DNA of 64,000 nt from Gammaproteobacteria bacterium (GCA_030426265.1 JAUHYP010000006.1:1-64000), one strand, 5' to 3'; shown: positions 1 to 8,211, counted from the stretch's first letter. Made by a program: numbers and translations. The notes: generated by a model from the sequence alone, not told the origin.

Positions 1-664
1 CCATCAACCGGTAACCGATGCCGTGGCGCGTCTGGATCATCTTGCTGCCGAAGGGCTTGTCGATCTGGGCGCGAAGGGAGTGGATGTGCACCCGCAGGCT
101 GTCGCTGTCGGGCATTTCCTCGCCCCATACTTCCTTCTCGAGCTCGGCGCGCGTGACCACGTTGGGCGAGGCTTCCATGAGGCAGCGCAGGAGCTTGAGG
201 CCGATGGGGTTGAGTTCGATCTCGCTGCCGCCGCGGTGCACCGTGAGGGTGTCCTGGTTGAACTTGAGGTCGCCCACCTGCAGCACCCGGCTGGAGCGGC
301 GGCGCCCGCGACGCGAAAGGACGTCGAGGCGGGCCTCGACCTCCTGCAGCGCGAAGGGCTTGACCAGGTAGTCGTCGGCGCCGGTTTCGAAACCCGCGAG
401 TTTGTCCTCGAGCCGGTCGCGGGCCGTGAGCATCAGCACCGGGGTGTCCTTGCCCGCTTCCTCGCGGAGCTTGCGGCAGACGTCCAGGCCGTCGATGCCC
501 GGCAATTGCAGGTCGAGGACGATGGCGTCGAAATTGTTCACCACCGCCAGGTGAAGACCCGTCACGCCATCCCCGGCGAAATCGACGGTGTGGCCCTTGT
601 CCTCGAGGAAATCGCCGAGGTTGGCGGCGATGTCGGGGTTGTCCTCAATGATTAAAACATGCAT
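1..664 (-). CDS. OmpR/PhoB-family response regulator (C-terminus cut by window edge)
   Basis: Two-component response regulator: an N-terminal receiver domain controls a C-terminal winged-helix DNA-binding domain. Visible receiver residues are the acidic pair E7/D8, the phospho-acceptor D51 (VLDLQLPG), T80 (MLTARD) and K102 (LVKPF). The winged helix runs from about residue 125 and ends with the family hallmark QTRHGIGYRLM, so only a few residues are missing at the left edge. The start is the ATG opening MHVLIIEDNPD, which fits the family exactly. The sensor kinase is expected just beyond the left edge. The gene lies downstream of pilT-pilU on the same strand, separated by a terminator-like hairpin. 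The class is secure; the signal and regulon are unknown. Confidence 0.93.
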   Translation of the reverse strand, partial: MHVLIIEDNPDIAANLGDFLEDKGHTVDFAGDGVTGLHLAVVNNFDAIVLDLQLPGIDGLDVCRKLREEAGKDTPVLMLTARDRLEDKLAGFETGADDYLVKPFALQEVEARLDVLSRRGRRRSSRVLQVGDLKFNQDTLTVHRGGSEIELNPIGLKLLRCLMEASPNVVTRAELEKEVWGEEMPDSDSLRVHIHSLRAQIDKPFGSKMIQTRHGIGYRLM

Positions 665-704
665 CAGGAGCGTCTCGTTTTCCTTCTATCGACCCTACCG
701 CCGG

Positions 705-747
705 CAAAAAGAAGGGCCCAGACAGGGAGGTCGCCTTGCCTGGGCCC
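705..747 (-). terminator. Rho-independent terminator between pilU and the response regulator
   Basis: On the minus strand GGGCCCAG at 747-740 pairs with CTGGGCCC at 721-714, with partial further pairing inside the loop, and is followed by TTCTTTTT at 713-706. This has the form of an intrinsic terminator for the pilT-pilU transcript. It lies about 180 nt past pilU and about 40 nt before the response-regulator start, so it could also act as an attenuator for that gene. The rest of 665-928 shows no convincing gene. Confidence 0.6.
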
Positions 748-902
748 GTATGCCCTATTGCCGTTGTCGCCACGTCCGAAGCGGCGGATTCCTTGCAGGA
801 CCGCCGGAGTGGGAGCGACCCGCACGCTGAGTCTACGGCGCAATGCGTTAAACATGGGTTAATCGCGGGCGGGTTTTCCGTTAACCACGCCCGGGGCACC
901 AA

Positions 903-943
903 TCAGTCGATGAACTCGGCCGGTGAACTCAGTCGATGAGTTC
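903..943. repeat. Imperfect 15-bp direct repeat at the pilU stop codon
   Basis: The motif tcagtcgatgaactc at 903-917 recurs as tcagtcgatgagttc at 929-943. The second copy encodes the last codons and stop of pilU (ELID-stop) on the minus strand. The first copy lies just downstream and would read EFID-stop in a different frame, because the period is 26 bp. It looks like a small local duplication of the gene end. Confidence 0.6.
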
Positions 944-2050
944 CACGTCCGAGAGGTTCGCGGACAGGGAGTTGGCGTCGCCACCCTCGGAAAGCTTCAC
1001 GGCCAGGCGCACCTCGTTGGACGAGTCGGCGTAGCGCAGGGCGTCGTCGTAGCTGATCTTGCCTTCCTTGTACATGACGTACAGGCACTGGTCGAAGGTG
1101 ATCATGCCGTGGTGGCCGGACTGCTTCATGATGTTCTTGAGTTCAGCGATGTCGCCCTTGCGGATCGTGTCCTTCACCAGCGGCGTCGCCAGCAGCACTT
1201 CCACGGCGGCCCAGCGGCGCGTGCCGTCGACCGAGGGCACCAGTTGCTGCGCCACGATGGCCTTCATGTTGAAGGACAGGTCGAGCAGCACCTGCTCCTG
1301 CATTTCCTCCGGGAAGAAGTGAAGGATGCGGTCCAGGGCCTGGTTGGAGTTGTTGGCGTGCAGGGTGCACAGCACGAGGTGACCGGTTTCGGAGAACGTG
1401 ATGGCGTGCTCCATGGTCTCGCGGGTGCGCACCTCGCCGATCATGATCACGTCGGGCGCCTGGCGCAGGGTGTTGCGCAGTGCCACTTCGAAGGATTCGG
1501 TGTCCACGCCGACTTCGCGCTGGGTGACCAGGCTCTTGTCGTGGAAATGCACGTATTCGATCGGGTCCTCGATGGTCACGATGTGGCCGCTCATCCGCCG
1601 GTTGCGGTAGCCCATCATGGCGGCGAGCGAGGTCGATTTACCCGTGCCGGTGGCGCCCACGAACAGGATGATGCCGCGCTTTTCCAGGGACAGGTCGTTG
1701 AGGATGGTGGGCAGGTCGAGTTCTTCGACCGTCGGAATCTTGGTCTCGATGCGGCGGCACACCATGCCGGGCATGCCCTGCTGGAAGAAGGCGCTGACGC
1801 GGAATCGCACGTCCCCTTCCATGGCCACGGCGAACTGGCACTCCTGGGTGGTCTCGAACTCCTCCCGCTGCCGCTCGTTCATGACGCTGGCGATGATTTC
1901 CGCCACCTCTTCCGGCAGCAGGACCTCGGTGGTGAGGCCGCGGATCTTGCCGTTGACCTTCACGCACGGCGGCGCGTCCGAGGTGATGAACAGATCTGAA
2001 CCCCTTTCCTCGTGCAGCTGGCGCAGCCAGCCCTCCACGGAACTCAACAT
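929..2050 (-). CDS. pilU: Type IV pilus ATPase PilU
   Basis: PilT-dependent accessory retraction ATPase of the type IV pilus, a cytoplasmic hexamer of the GspE/PilT superfamily. The sequence shows Walker A GATGTGKST at about 132-140, the Asp box IEDPIEY near 160-166, Walker B VIMIGEVR near 201-208 and the His box CTLHANN near 228-234. The length of 373 aa fits PilU, and the C-terminal extension past the ATPase core separates it from PilT. It lies 12 nt downstream of pilT, the usual pilTU order. Retraction drives twitching motility and DNA uptake in relatives. Confidence 0.95.
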   Translation of the reverse strand: MLSSVEGWLRQLHEERGSDLFITSDAPPCVKVNGKIRGLTTEVLLPEEVAEIIASVMNERQREEFETTQECQFAVAMEGDVRFRVSAFFQQGMPGMVCRRIETKIPTVEELDLPTILNDLSLEKRGIILFVGATGTGKSTSLAAMMGYRNRRMSGHIVTIEDPIEYVHFHDKSLVTQREVGVDTESFEVALRNTLRQAPDVIMIGEVRTRETMEHAITFSETGHLVLCTLHANNSNQALDRILHFFPEEMQEQVLLDLSFNMKAIVAQQLVPSVDGTRRWAAVEVLLATPLVKDTIRKGDIAELKNIMKQSGHHGMITFDQCLYVMYKEGKISYDDALRYADSSNEVRLAVKLSEGGDANSLSANLSDVELID

Positions 2051-2062
2051 CGCTCGACCTCC

Positions 2063-3100
2063 CTACATGAAGAGCTTCTTGTCCACCGCCTTCCTGGCGG
2101 CATCGTGCTTGGAAATGATACCCCGCCCCACCAGCATTTCCAGGTACTGGTCGAGCGTGTGCATGCCCATGGCCTGGCCGGTCTGGATGGCCGAGTACAT
2201 CTGGGCGACCTTGTCCTCGCGGATCAGGTTGCGGATGGCCGGTGTCGCGATCATGACCTCGTGGGCGGCAACGCGCCCCCCGCCATATCGCTTGATCAGC
2301 GTCTGCGCGACCACGGCCCGCAGCGACTCCGACAGCATCGAGCGCACCATGGATTTCTCGCCGGCCGGGAAGACGTCGATGATACGGTCGATGGTCTTGG
2401 CGGCGGAACTGGTGTGCAGCGTGGCGAACACCAGGTGGCCCGTCTCGGCGGCGGTCAGCGCCAGGCGGATGGTCTCGATGTCACGCATTTCGCCAACGAG
2501 GATGATGTCCGGGTCCTCGCGCAGCGCGGCCCTCAGGGCCTGGTTGAAGCCGTGGGTGTCGCGGTGCACTTCGCGCTGGTTGATGAGGCACTTGCGCGAG
2601 TTGTGGACGAATTCGATCGGATCCTCGATGGTGAGGATGTGGCCGGCCACCGTCTCGTTCAGGTGGTCGATCATGGCGGCGAGCGTGGTGGACTTGCCCG
2701 AACCGGTGGGTCCGGTCACCAGGACCAGTCCTCGCGGCACGTTGATGATCTCGCGGAAGGTCGGCGGAGCGCCGATGTCCTCCAGGGTCCAGACCGCCTC
2801 GGGAATGGTACGGAAGGCGCCGCCGACGCCGCGGTCCATGTGAAAACAGTTCACACGAAAGCGCGCCAGTCCCGGCACCGCATAGGAAAAGTCCACTTCC
2901 AGGTTGGCCTCGAAATCGCGGCGCTGGAAGTCGTTCATGGTGCTGTAGAGCAGCTCCTGCAACTGCGTGTTGTCGATGGCAGGAACGTTCAGCCGCTTCA
3001 GTTCACCGTCCACCCGGATGAGGGGCGGAAGGCCCGCGGAAAGATGGAGGTCCGAGGCCTTGTTCTTGACCGAATAAGCCAGTAACTCCGCGATGTCCAT
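2063..3100 (-). CDS. pilT: Type IV pilus retraction ATPase PilT
   Basis: Hexameric motor that depolymerises the pilus during twitching motility. From the chosen ATG (MDIAELLAYSVK) the protein has 345 aa, the usual PilT length. Walker A GPTGSGKST is at about 130-138, followed by Asp box TIEDPIEF, Walker B IILVGEMRD and His box ATLHTSS. The PilT-specific AIRNLIRE motif is present. The start is fixed by AGGAGGGG seven bases upstream; a longer reading frame beginning 36 nt earlier lacks such a site. It is the first gene of the pilTU operon, divergent from yggS, and a sigma-54-like element lies upstream. Confidence 0.97.
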   Translation of the reverse strand: MDIAELLAYSVKNKASDLHLSAGLPPLIRVDGELKRLNVPAIDNTQLQELLYSTMNDFQRRDFEANLEVDFSYAVPGLARFRVNCFHMDRGVGGAFRTIPEAVWTLEDIGAPPTFREIINVPRGLVLVTGPTGSGKSTTLAAMIDHLNETVAGHILTIEDPIEFVHNSRKCLINQREVHRDTHGFNQALRAALREDPDIILVGEMRDIETIRLALTAAETGHLVFATLHTSSAAKTIDRIIDVFPAGEKSMVRSMLSESLRAVVAQTLIKRYGGGRVAAHEVMIATPAIRNLIREDKVAQMYSAIQTGQAMGMHTLDQYLEMLVGRGIISKHDAARKAVDKKLFM

Positions 3101-3219
3101 ATACCCCTCCTGAACTGGACGCTGACCGGGATACAATGGCTCCGGCCACCCCCTTAGTCGCCGACTCCCTTCAATCCCTTGGCATTACTGTTAATTTGTT
3201 CTCGTAACCTTAGAACATT

Positions 3220-3234
3220 GCAAGGTAAATGCCA
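3220..3234 (-). promoter_or_regulatory. Candidate sigma-54 (-24/-12) promoter for pilTU
   Basis: On the minus strand the sequence TGGCATTTACCTTGC matches the sigma-54 layout TGGCAC-N5-TTGC, with the GG and GC pairs at the required spacing. It lies about 120 nt upstream of the pilT start. The same bases on the plus strand provide the AAGGT ribosome site of yggS, so the match could be coincidental. No enhancer site was recognised. Confidence 0.35.
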
Positions 3235-3236
3235 AT

Positions 3237-3923
3237 ATGATTCGACACCCTGAACGCCTCCACACCGTCCGCGAACGCATCGCCTCGGCCTGCGCCCGGA
3301 GCGGCCGGGACCCGGCTTCCGTGCGCCTCCTGGCGGTGAGCAAGCAACAGGATGCAGCGGCGATTCGCGCGCTCCAGGGCCTGGGGCAACTGGAATTCGG
3401 GGAAAACCGGCTCCAGGAAGCGGTGGAAAAACAAGCGTTTCTGGAGGACCTGCCCCTGACCTGGCATTTCATCGGGCCGGTGCAGTCGAACAAGACGAAG
3501 GACATTGCCACCCGGTTCGCCTGGGTCCAGTCCGTGGATCGCGAAAAAGTGCTGCAACGGCTCGACGCCCAGCGACCGGATGCACTGCCCGCGCTGAACG
3601 TCTGCCTGCAGGTCAACATCGACCATGAGCCGCAGAAGGCCGGGGTGGCGCCCGAAGCGGTGGCGGAACTGGCGGCATTGGCCGCCAGGCTGCCCCGGTT
3701 GCGGCTTCGGGGCTTGATGTGCATCCCCGCCCTGACCGAGGATGAAGCGCGGACGCGTGACAGTTTCCGTCGCCTGGCCGCGCTCGCGGAGGACCTGCGC
3801 GCACGGGGCCACCGCCTGGACACCCTGTCCATGGGCATGTCCGGCGACCTGGAGCTGGCGGTGGAATGCGGCAGCACGCTGGTGCGCGTGGGCACCGACC
3901 TGTTCGGCCCGCGGATGAACTGA
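3237..3923 (+). CDS. yggS: YggS/PROSC-family PLP homeostasis protein
   Basis: Cytoplasmic PLP-binding protein with an alanine-racemase-like TIM barrel but no known catalysis; it buffers pyridoxal phosphate. The PLP lysine is K36 in LLAVSKQQ. Family signatures FGENRLQE, WHFIGPVQSNKTK, LMCIP, MGMSGDLELAVECGSTLVRVG and the end GTDLFGPR are all present. The length of 228 aa is normal, and an AAGGT ribosome site precedes the ATG. It opens a plus-strand cluster with proC and yggT, an arrangement conserved next to pilTU in Pseudomonas. pdxH, another PLP gene, lies 1.4 kb downstream on the other strand. Confidence 0.95.
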   Translation: MIRHPERLHTVRERIASACARSGRDPASVRLLAVSKQQDAAAIRALQGLGQLEFGENRLQEAVEKQAFLEDLPLTWHFIGPVQSNKTKDIATRFAWVQSVDREKVLQRLDAQRPDALPALNVCLQVNIDHEPQKAGVAPEAVAELAALAARLPRLRLRGLMCIPALTEDEARTRDSFRRLAALAEDLRARGHRLDTLSMGMSGDLELAVECGSTLVRVGTDLFGPRMN

Positions 3924-3978
3924 ACCGGGCGCCTGGAGCCGGTACGAACGCCATGAATTCGAGGACACGAAGCAAACC

Positions 3979-4788
3979 ATGATCATCAGCTACATCGGCG
4001 GCGGCAACATGGCCGGCGCCCTCATCGGCGGCCTGTCCGCCGCCGGCGGCGGTCACGAAATCCGCGTGGTCGACCCCGACGCCGGGGCCCGGGAGCGCCT
4101 GGCCGGGGCGTTCGGCGTGGCGGCCTTCGCGAGCGCCGGGGAGGCCGTGCCGGGCTCGGACGTGATCGTGCTCGCGGTCAAGCCGCAGGTGCTCCCCGCG
4201 GTGCTGAACGACATCGCCGCGCACGTGGCCCCCGGCCAATGCGTGATTTCGGTGGTGGCCGGCGCCACGCTTGCGGGTCTGCGGGCGGCGCTGGGCGATG
4301 ACGTCGCGCTGGTGCGCAGCATGCCCAACACGCCGGCCCTGCTGGGCGAGGGCATCACCGGCCTTCATGCCGGCCCGGGCAGCCGCGAGCAGGATCGCCG
4401 GGCGGCCGAACTGATCCTGGGCGCCTGCGGCGAGACGGCCTGGATCGACGACGAAGCCCTGATGGATGTGGTCACGGCCGTGTCCGGAAGCGGGCCGGCC
4501 TATTTCTACCTGCTGGCCGAAGCCCTGGCCGATGCCGGCACGCGCCTGGGACTGCCGGCCGAGACCGCGCGGCGCCTGGCCACACACACCGCCCACGGCG
4601 CGGGCGCCATGCTGCTGCGTGGCGGCGCGGACGCCGCGGAATTGCGCCGACGGGTCACCTCGCCCGGTGGCACCACCCAGGCCGCGGTGGAGGCCCTGGA
4701 GGCCGGTGGCCTGCGGGATCTCGTGGACCGGGCAGTGACGGCGGCCACGCATCGCGGACGCGAACTCGCCGGGGGGAACGGCGGATGA
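3979..4788 (+). CDS. proC: Pyrroline-5-carboxylate reductase
   Basis: Last step of proline synthesis: NAD(P)H-dependent reduction of pyrroline-5-carboxylate. The N-terminal Rossmann motif is IGGGNMAGALIGG (about residues 6-18), and the C-terminal dimerisation domain carries the signature around VSGSGPAYFYLLAEAL and RVTSPGGTTQAA. The length of 269 aa is typical. It lies 55 nt after yggS, and its stop overlaps the yggT start as ATGA, so the three genes are probably one transcript. Confidence 0.97.
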   Translation: MIISYIGGGNMAGALIGGLSAAGGGHEIRVVDPDAGARERLAGAFGVAAFASAGEAVPGSDVIVLAVKPQVLPAVLNDIAAHVAPGQCVISVVAGATLAGLRAALGDDVALVRSMPNTPALLGEGITGLHAGPGSREQDRRAAELILGACGETAWIDDEALMDVVTAVSGSGPAYFYLLAEALADAGTRLGLPAETARRLATHTAHGAGAMLLRGGADAAELRRRVTSPGGTTQAAVEALEAGGLRDLVDRAVTAATHRGRELAGGNGG

Positions 4789-5327
4789 ATTTCTCCGGCG
4801 CGACCATCTACCTGATCAGTACCCTGATCGACCTCTACATCACCGCGGTGATGCTGCGCCTGCTGCTGCAGTGGGTGCGGGCCGACTTCTACAACCCCGT
4901 GTGCCAGTTCCTGGTGCTGATCACCAACCCCCTGCTCATCCCGCTGCGCCGGGTGATTCCCTCCATCGGCCGTCTCGACACGGCCTCGGTCGTGCTGATG
5001 CTGGCGCTGGAGGTGCTGGGCGTGTGGCTGATCAACAAGCTTCGGGACGTGCCGCTGGGCATGGATGCCCTGCTGATGTTCGGACTGGTCAAGCTGATCC
5101 TGACGCTGCTGTGGACCTACTTCTTCCTGATCATCGTGCTGGTGATCCTGAGCTGGGTCGGGCAGCGGGCTCGGCACCCCATCGTCCCTCTCATCGTGCA
5201 GCTCACCGACCCGGTGCTGGCCCCGATCCGGCGCGTCATCCCGGTGCTCGGCGGCTTCGACCTCGCCCCCCTGGTCGCCCTGATCGCCATTCGTTTCCTG
5301 ATCGTGCTGCTGCCCACCAGCTTCTGA
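4785..5327 (+). CDS. yggT: YggT-family inner-membrane protein
   Basis: Integral membrane protein of unknown exact function (YGGT family, implicated in osmotic stress and, in chloroplasts, cytochrome b6 maturation). The 180 aa contain two homologous halves, each with a hydrophobic helix followed by a loop: NPLLIPLRRVIPSIG near residues 44-58 and DPVLAPIRRVIPVLG near 142-156, then another helix. This internal duplication is typical of proteobacterial YggT. It overlaps proC by four bases (ATGA), so translation is likely coupled. Confidence 0.93.
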   Translation: MNFSGATIYLISTLIDLYITAVMLRLLLQWVRADFYNPVCQFLVLITNPLLIPLRRVIPSIGRLDTASVVLMLALEVLGVWLINKLRDVPLGMDALLMFGLVKLILTLLWTYFFLIIVLVILSWVGQRARHPIVPLIVQLTDPVLAPIRRVIPVLGGFDLAPLVALIAIRFLIVLLPTSF

Positions 5328-5356
5328 ATCGTCCGGGCTCCCAGGCGGTCCGGCCG

Positions 5357-5941
5357 TCAGGGAAACAGGCGTTGTTTCTGCCAGGTGCCGTCGGTGAGGG
5401 TGAAGCGGAAGCGGTCGTGAAGGCGGCTGGGGCGGCCGTACCAGAATTCGATCATGTCGGGAACGACGCGGAAGCCGGACCAGTGCGGGGGGCGCGGGAC
5501 GGTTCGGGCCAGGTGGCGGGCCTCGGTTTTGGCGACACGGGCGACCAGCTCGGCCCGGCCAGACATCGGCCGGGACTGGTCAGAAGCCCAGGCGCCCAGC
5601 TGGCTGCCCCGCGGGCGGCTGGCGAAGTAGGCGTCGGCCTCCGCATCGCTGACCGGTACAGCCTGTCCTTCGATGCGCACCTGCTGCTCCAGGGCCTTCC
5701 AGTGAAAGACCAGTGCGGCCGACGGGTTCGCGCCCAGTTGCCGGCCCTTGAAGCTCTCGAGGTTGGTGTAGAAGACGAAGCCGCTCTCGTCCCAGTCCTT
5801 GAGCAACACCATGCGCGAGGACACGCCGCCGGCCGCGTTCACGGTGGACAGGCACATGGCCGTGGGTTCGATCTCGTCGCTGCGTACCGCCGCCTCCAGG
5901 CATTCCCGGAAGCGCTCGACGGCCTCCCCCGGCAGCGCCAT
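5357..5941 (-). CDS. pdxH: Pyridoxamine/pyridoxine 5'-phosphate oxidase, short N-terminus
   Basis: FMN-dependent oxidation of pyridoxamine or pyridoxine phosphate to PLP. Core motifs are clear: RMVLLKDWDESGFVFYTN, SFKGRQLGANP, FHWKALEQQVRIEG, YFASRPRGSQLGAWAS, RPPHWSGFRV and the C-terminal SRLHDRFRF and QRLFP. I chose the ATG opening MALPGEAVERF, five bases past the exosortase stop, giving 194 aa. This lacks about 20-25 residues found at the N-terminus of E. coli PdxH. An upstream start at 5995 would overlap the exosortase by 50 nt and still not resemble the usual N-terminus. Function is confident; the start is less so. Confidence 0.9.
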   Translation of the reverse strand: MALPGEAVERFRECLEAAVRSDEIEPTAMCLSTVNAAGGVSSRMVLLKDWDESGFVFYTNLESFKGRQLGANPSAALVFHWKALEQQVRIEGQAVPVSDAEADAYFASRPRGSQLGAWASDQSRPMSGRAELVARVAKTEARHLARTVPRPPHWSGFRVVPDMIEFWYGRPSRLHDRFRFTLTDGTWQKQRLFP

Positions 5942-5945
5942 GGAT

Positions 5946-6485
5946 TCAGGCCGCGGCCGGCTGGACCGGGCCGCCCTCCCCGCCACCGTCACCATCGCCG
6001 GCGTCGCCGCGCCGTGGCAGCTTGCGCAACCAGATCAGCCACACCACCAGGGCGTCGAGGATGATCAGTGCCTGCCAGAGGTAAAGGTGAAACCATTCGA
6101 AAGCGGTGTAGTTCCACTGCCCCATGTAAAACAGGCTGATGATGCGCACGAGGTTCAAAAGCTGGATGGCGAAGAAGCCGATCACGAAGCCGATCAGCTT
6201 GTGCTTGAAGGGCGCGGGAAATGCGAAGATCGCCGCGAACAGGATGATCACGGCCTCGAGGCCGTTGCAGCCGCGTTCGATGCGCACGCCGAAACCGTTG
6301 ACCGAGTCGCGGATCACGTTGCCGGTGGCGATCACGTTGTCGTCGAACAGCGTCACCAGCCACACGCTCACGTCGGCGACCGCCGCCGTGAAGGGCAGGA
6401 TGACGTACTTTTCCGTCGGCTGTAGAATTTCAAGCGTGAACAGGCCGACCAGAAGCACCGAAAAAATGACGAAAAACCGCAACAT
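5946..6485 (-). CDS. xrtH: Exosortase H-like transpeptidase (XrtH)
   Basis: Multi-pass inner-membrane cysteine protease/transpeptidase that processes C-terminal sorting signals; XrtH acts on IPTLxxWG-CTERM proteins. The catalytic Cys is in ERGCNGLEA, the Arg in LLNLVRIIS and the His in FEWFHLYLWQA, each close to a predicted membrane helix. From MLRFFVIFSVLLVG the product has 179 aa, which suits this short subfamily. The start lacks a strong ribosome site, and MVPRL at 6524 is an alternative. It is followed immediately by pdxH and is divergent from aroK. No protein with an IPTLxxWG tail was found in the window. Confidence 0.85.
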   Translation of the reverse strand: MLRFFVIFSVLLVGLFTLEILQPTEKYVILPFTAAVADVSVWLVTLFDDNVIATGNVIRDSVNGFGVRIERGCNGLEAVIILFAAIFAFPAPFKHKLIGFVIGFFAIQLLNLVRIISLFYMGQWNYTAFEWFHLYLWQALIILDALVVWLIWLRKLPRRGDAGDGDGGGEGGPVQPAAA

Positions 6486-6578
6486 GGACCGCGCCCTGGG
6501 CTCGCTGGATAAACGCGGCACCATGGTACCCGAGGCGCGAATCCGGCGCACCCGGATTCGGCCCTGCATGAGGCCTGG

Positions 6579-7124
6579 ATGAGCACCGACACACCGCGCC
6601 GGGTCTTCCTGGTCGGACCCATGGGCTCGGGCAAGACGACCCTGGGCCGGCGCGTGGCGGACCAGCTTGGCCTGGAATTCCTGGACTGCGACGAGGAGAT
6701 CGAGCAGCGCTGCGGCGCGAGCGTGAACCTGATCTTCGACATCGAGGGCGAGGCGGGTTTCCGTGAACGCGAATCGAAGATGCTCGCGTCACTGGCCCGG
6801 CGCGATGGCGTCCTGGTCGCCACCGGCGGCGGCGTGGTCACCGTGGCGCGCAACCGCAGCCTGTTGCGGCGTTCCGGCCTGGTGGTCTGGCTGCAGGCCA
6901 GCGTCGCACAGCAATTGCGGCGCCTGGAAATGGACCGCAAGCGCCCCCTGTTGCAGGCGCCCGATCGCCGGGCGCGGCTCGAGGCGATGGCCCTGGAACG
7001 CGACCCCCTCTACGCCGAGGTCGCGGACATTCACTTTCGCTCCCGCCACCGCGGCGTCGGCAAGGTGGCCGAGGCCCTGGCCGAGACCATCGGCGAGGCC
7101 TGGGCCGGCGAGGCGGTCCCGTGA
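6579..7124 (+). CDS. aroK: Shikimate kinase
   Basis: Phosphorylates shikimate at the 3-OH in aromatic amino-acid synthesis; cytoplasmic P-loop kinase. Walker A is GPMGSGKTT (about 13-21), followed by the shikimate-binding DCDEEIE and FRERE regions and the glycine-rich ATGGGVV. The lid segment is RKRPLL. The length of 181 aa is standard. Its stop overlaps the aroB GTG start (GTGA), as in the common aroKB operon. In many gammaproteobacteria aroK directly follows pilQ; here it follows an exosortase instead. Confidence 0.97.
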   Translation: MSTDTPRRVFLVGPMGSGKTTLGRRVADQLGLEFLDCDEEIEQRCGASVNLIFDIEGEAGFRERESKMLASLARRDGVLVATGGGVVTVARNRSLLRRSGLVVWLQASVAQQLRRLEMDRKRPLLQAPDRRARLEAMALERDPLYAEVADIHFRSRHRGVGKVAEALAETIGEAWAGEAVP

Positions 7125-8200
7125 GGCGCGTCGACATCGCGCTGGGCGAGCGCAGCTACCCGGTGTTCGTCGGGCACGGCCTGCTGGAAGCGCCTTCCGC
7201 CTGGGCGGACCGGGTGCCGGACGCCCCCCTGGTGGTGCTGACCAACGACACCGTCGGCCCCCTGTACCTGGACACCCTGAAAGCCGCGCTGGGCGACCGA
7301 ACAGTCCACACCCTGGTCCTGCCCGACGGTGAGGCCGAGAAGTCCTTCGACAACTACCGCCGCGCCATCGCCTTCCTGGCCGATCACGGGGTGCGCCGTG
7401 ACGGCTGCCTGCTCGCCCTGGGGGGCGGTGTGATCGGCGACCTGTGCGGTTTCGTCGCCGCCACCTGGATGCGCGGCGTCCGGTTCATCCAGTTCCCCAC
7501 TACCCTGCTGGCGCAGGTGGATGCCTCCGTGGGGGGCAAGACGGCCATCAACATTCCCGAGGGCAAGAACCTCGTGGGCGCCTTCCACCAGCCCGTGATG
7601 GTGGTCGCGGACACGGCCACGCTGTCGACGCTGGACGATCGGGAGTACCGCGCCGGCCTGGCCGAGATTCTCAAGACCGGCGCCATCCGCGACCGGGCCT
7701 TTCTCGCCGACCTGGAAGCGTGCGCCCCCGCCTTGCTCGACCGCGATCCCGAAGCGCTGGAGGACATCGTCGCCCGCAGCGTCGCGCACAAGGCGGAAGT
7801 GGTCGCCGAGGACGAACAGGAGGCCGGCGTCCGCGCACTGCTCAACTTCGGCCACAGCTTCGGCCACGCGGTGGAGGCGCACACCGGCTACACGCGTTTC
7901 CTGCACGGCGAGGCCGTGGCCATGGGCATGGTCGCCGCCGCGCGCCTGAGCGAGCAGCGCCGCCTGTGTCCGGCGGGGGTCGCGGACCGCATTGCCGAGG
8001 GACTGCGTCGCCTCGGTCTCCCCACGCTCATTCCGGCCGACCTCGACGTCGACGCCCTGCTCGACCTGATGCAGCTGGACAAGAAGAACACCACCCGCCA
8101 GCGCCGCCTGGTGCTGTTACGCGACGCCGGAGACGCCTTCGTGGACGCCGGCAGCGAGCCCGGGCAGGTCCGGGCCGCCATCGAAGCCAGCCAGGGCTGA
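7121..8200 (+). CDS. aroB: 3-dehydroquinate synthase
   Basis: Converts DAHP to 3-dehydroquinate, the second step of the shikimate pathway; NAD and a divalent metal are required. The NAD-binding segment [17 protein letters not shown], the substrate region [20 protein letters not shown], and the metal ligands in [18 protein letters not shown] and LHGEAVAMG are visible. The start is GTG, coupled to the aroK stop. The length of 359 aa is normal. hemE follows after 11 nt. Confidence 0.97.
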   Translation: MRRVDIALGERSYPVFVGHGLLEAPSAWADRVPDAPLVVLTNDTVGPLYLDTLKAALGDRTVHTLVLPDGEAEKSFDNYRRAIAFLADHGVRRDGCLLALGGGVIGDLCGFVAATWMRGVRFIQFPTTLLAQVDASVGGKTAINIPEGKNLVGAFHQPVMVVADTATLSTLDDREYRAGLAEILKTGAIRDRAFLADLEACAPALLDRDPEALEDIVARSVAHKAEVVAEDEQEAGVRALLNFGHSFGHAVEAHTGYTRFLHGEAVAMGMVAAARLSEQRRLCPAGVADRIAEGLRRLGLPTLIPADLDVDALLDLMQLDKKNTTRQRRLVLLRDAGDAFVDAGSEPGQVRAAIEASQG

Positions 8201-8211
8201 GGACCAGTTCA

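Noticed and set aside
645-902. Open frame of 85 codons in the gap after pilU
   Set aside because: It spans the terminator hairpin and shows no family features.
903-1088. Minus-strand frame inside pilU ending in EFID
   Set aside because: It is an antiframe of pilU created by the short duplication of the gene end.
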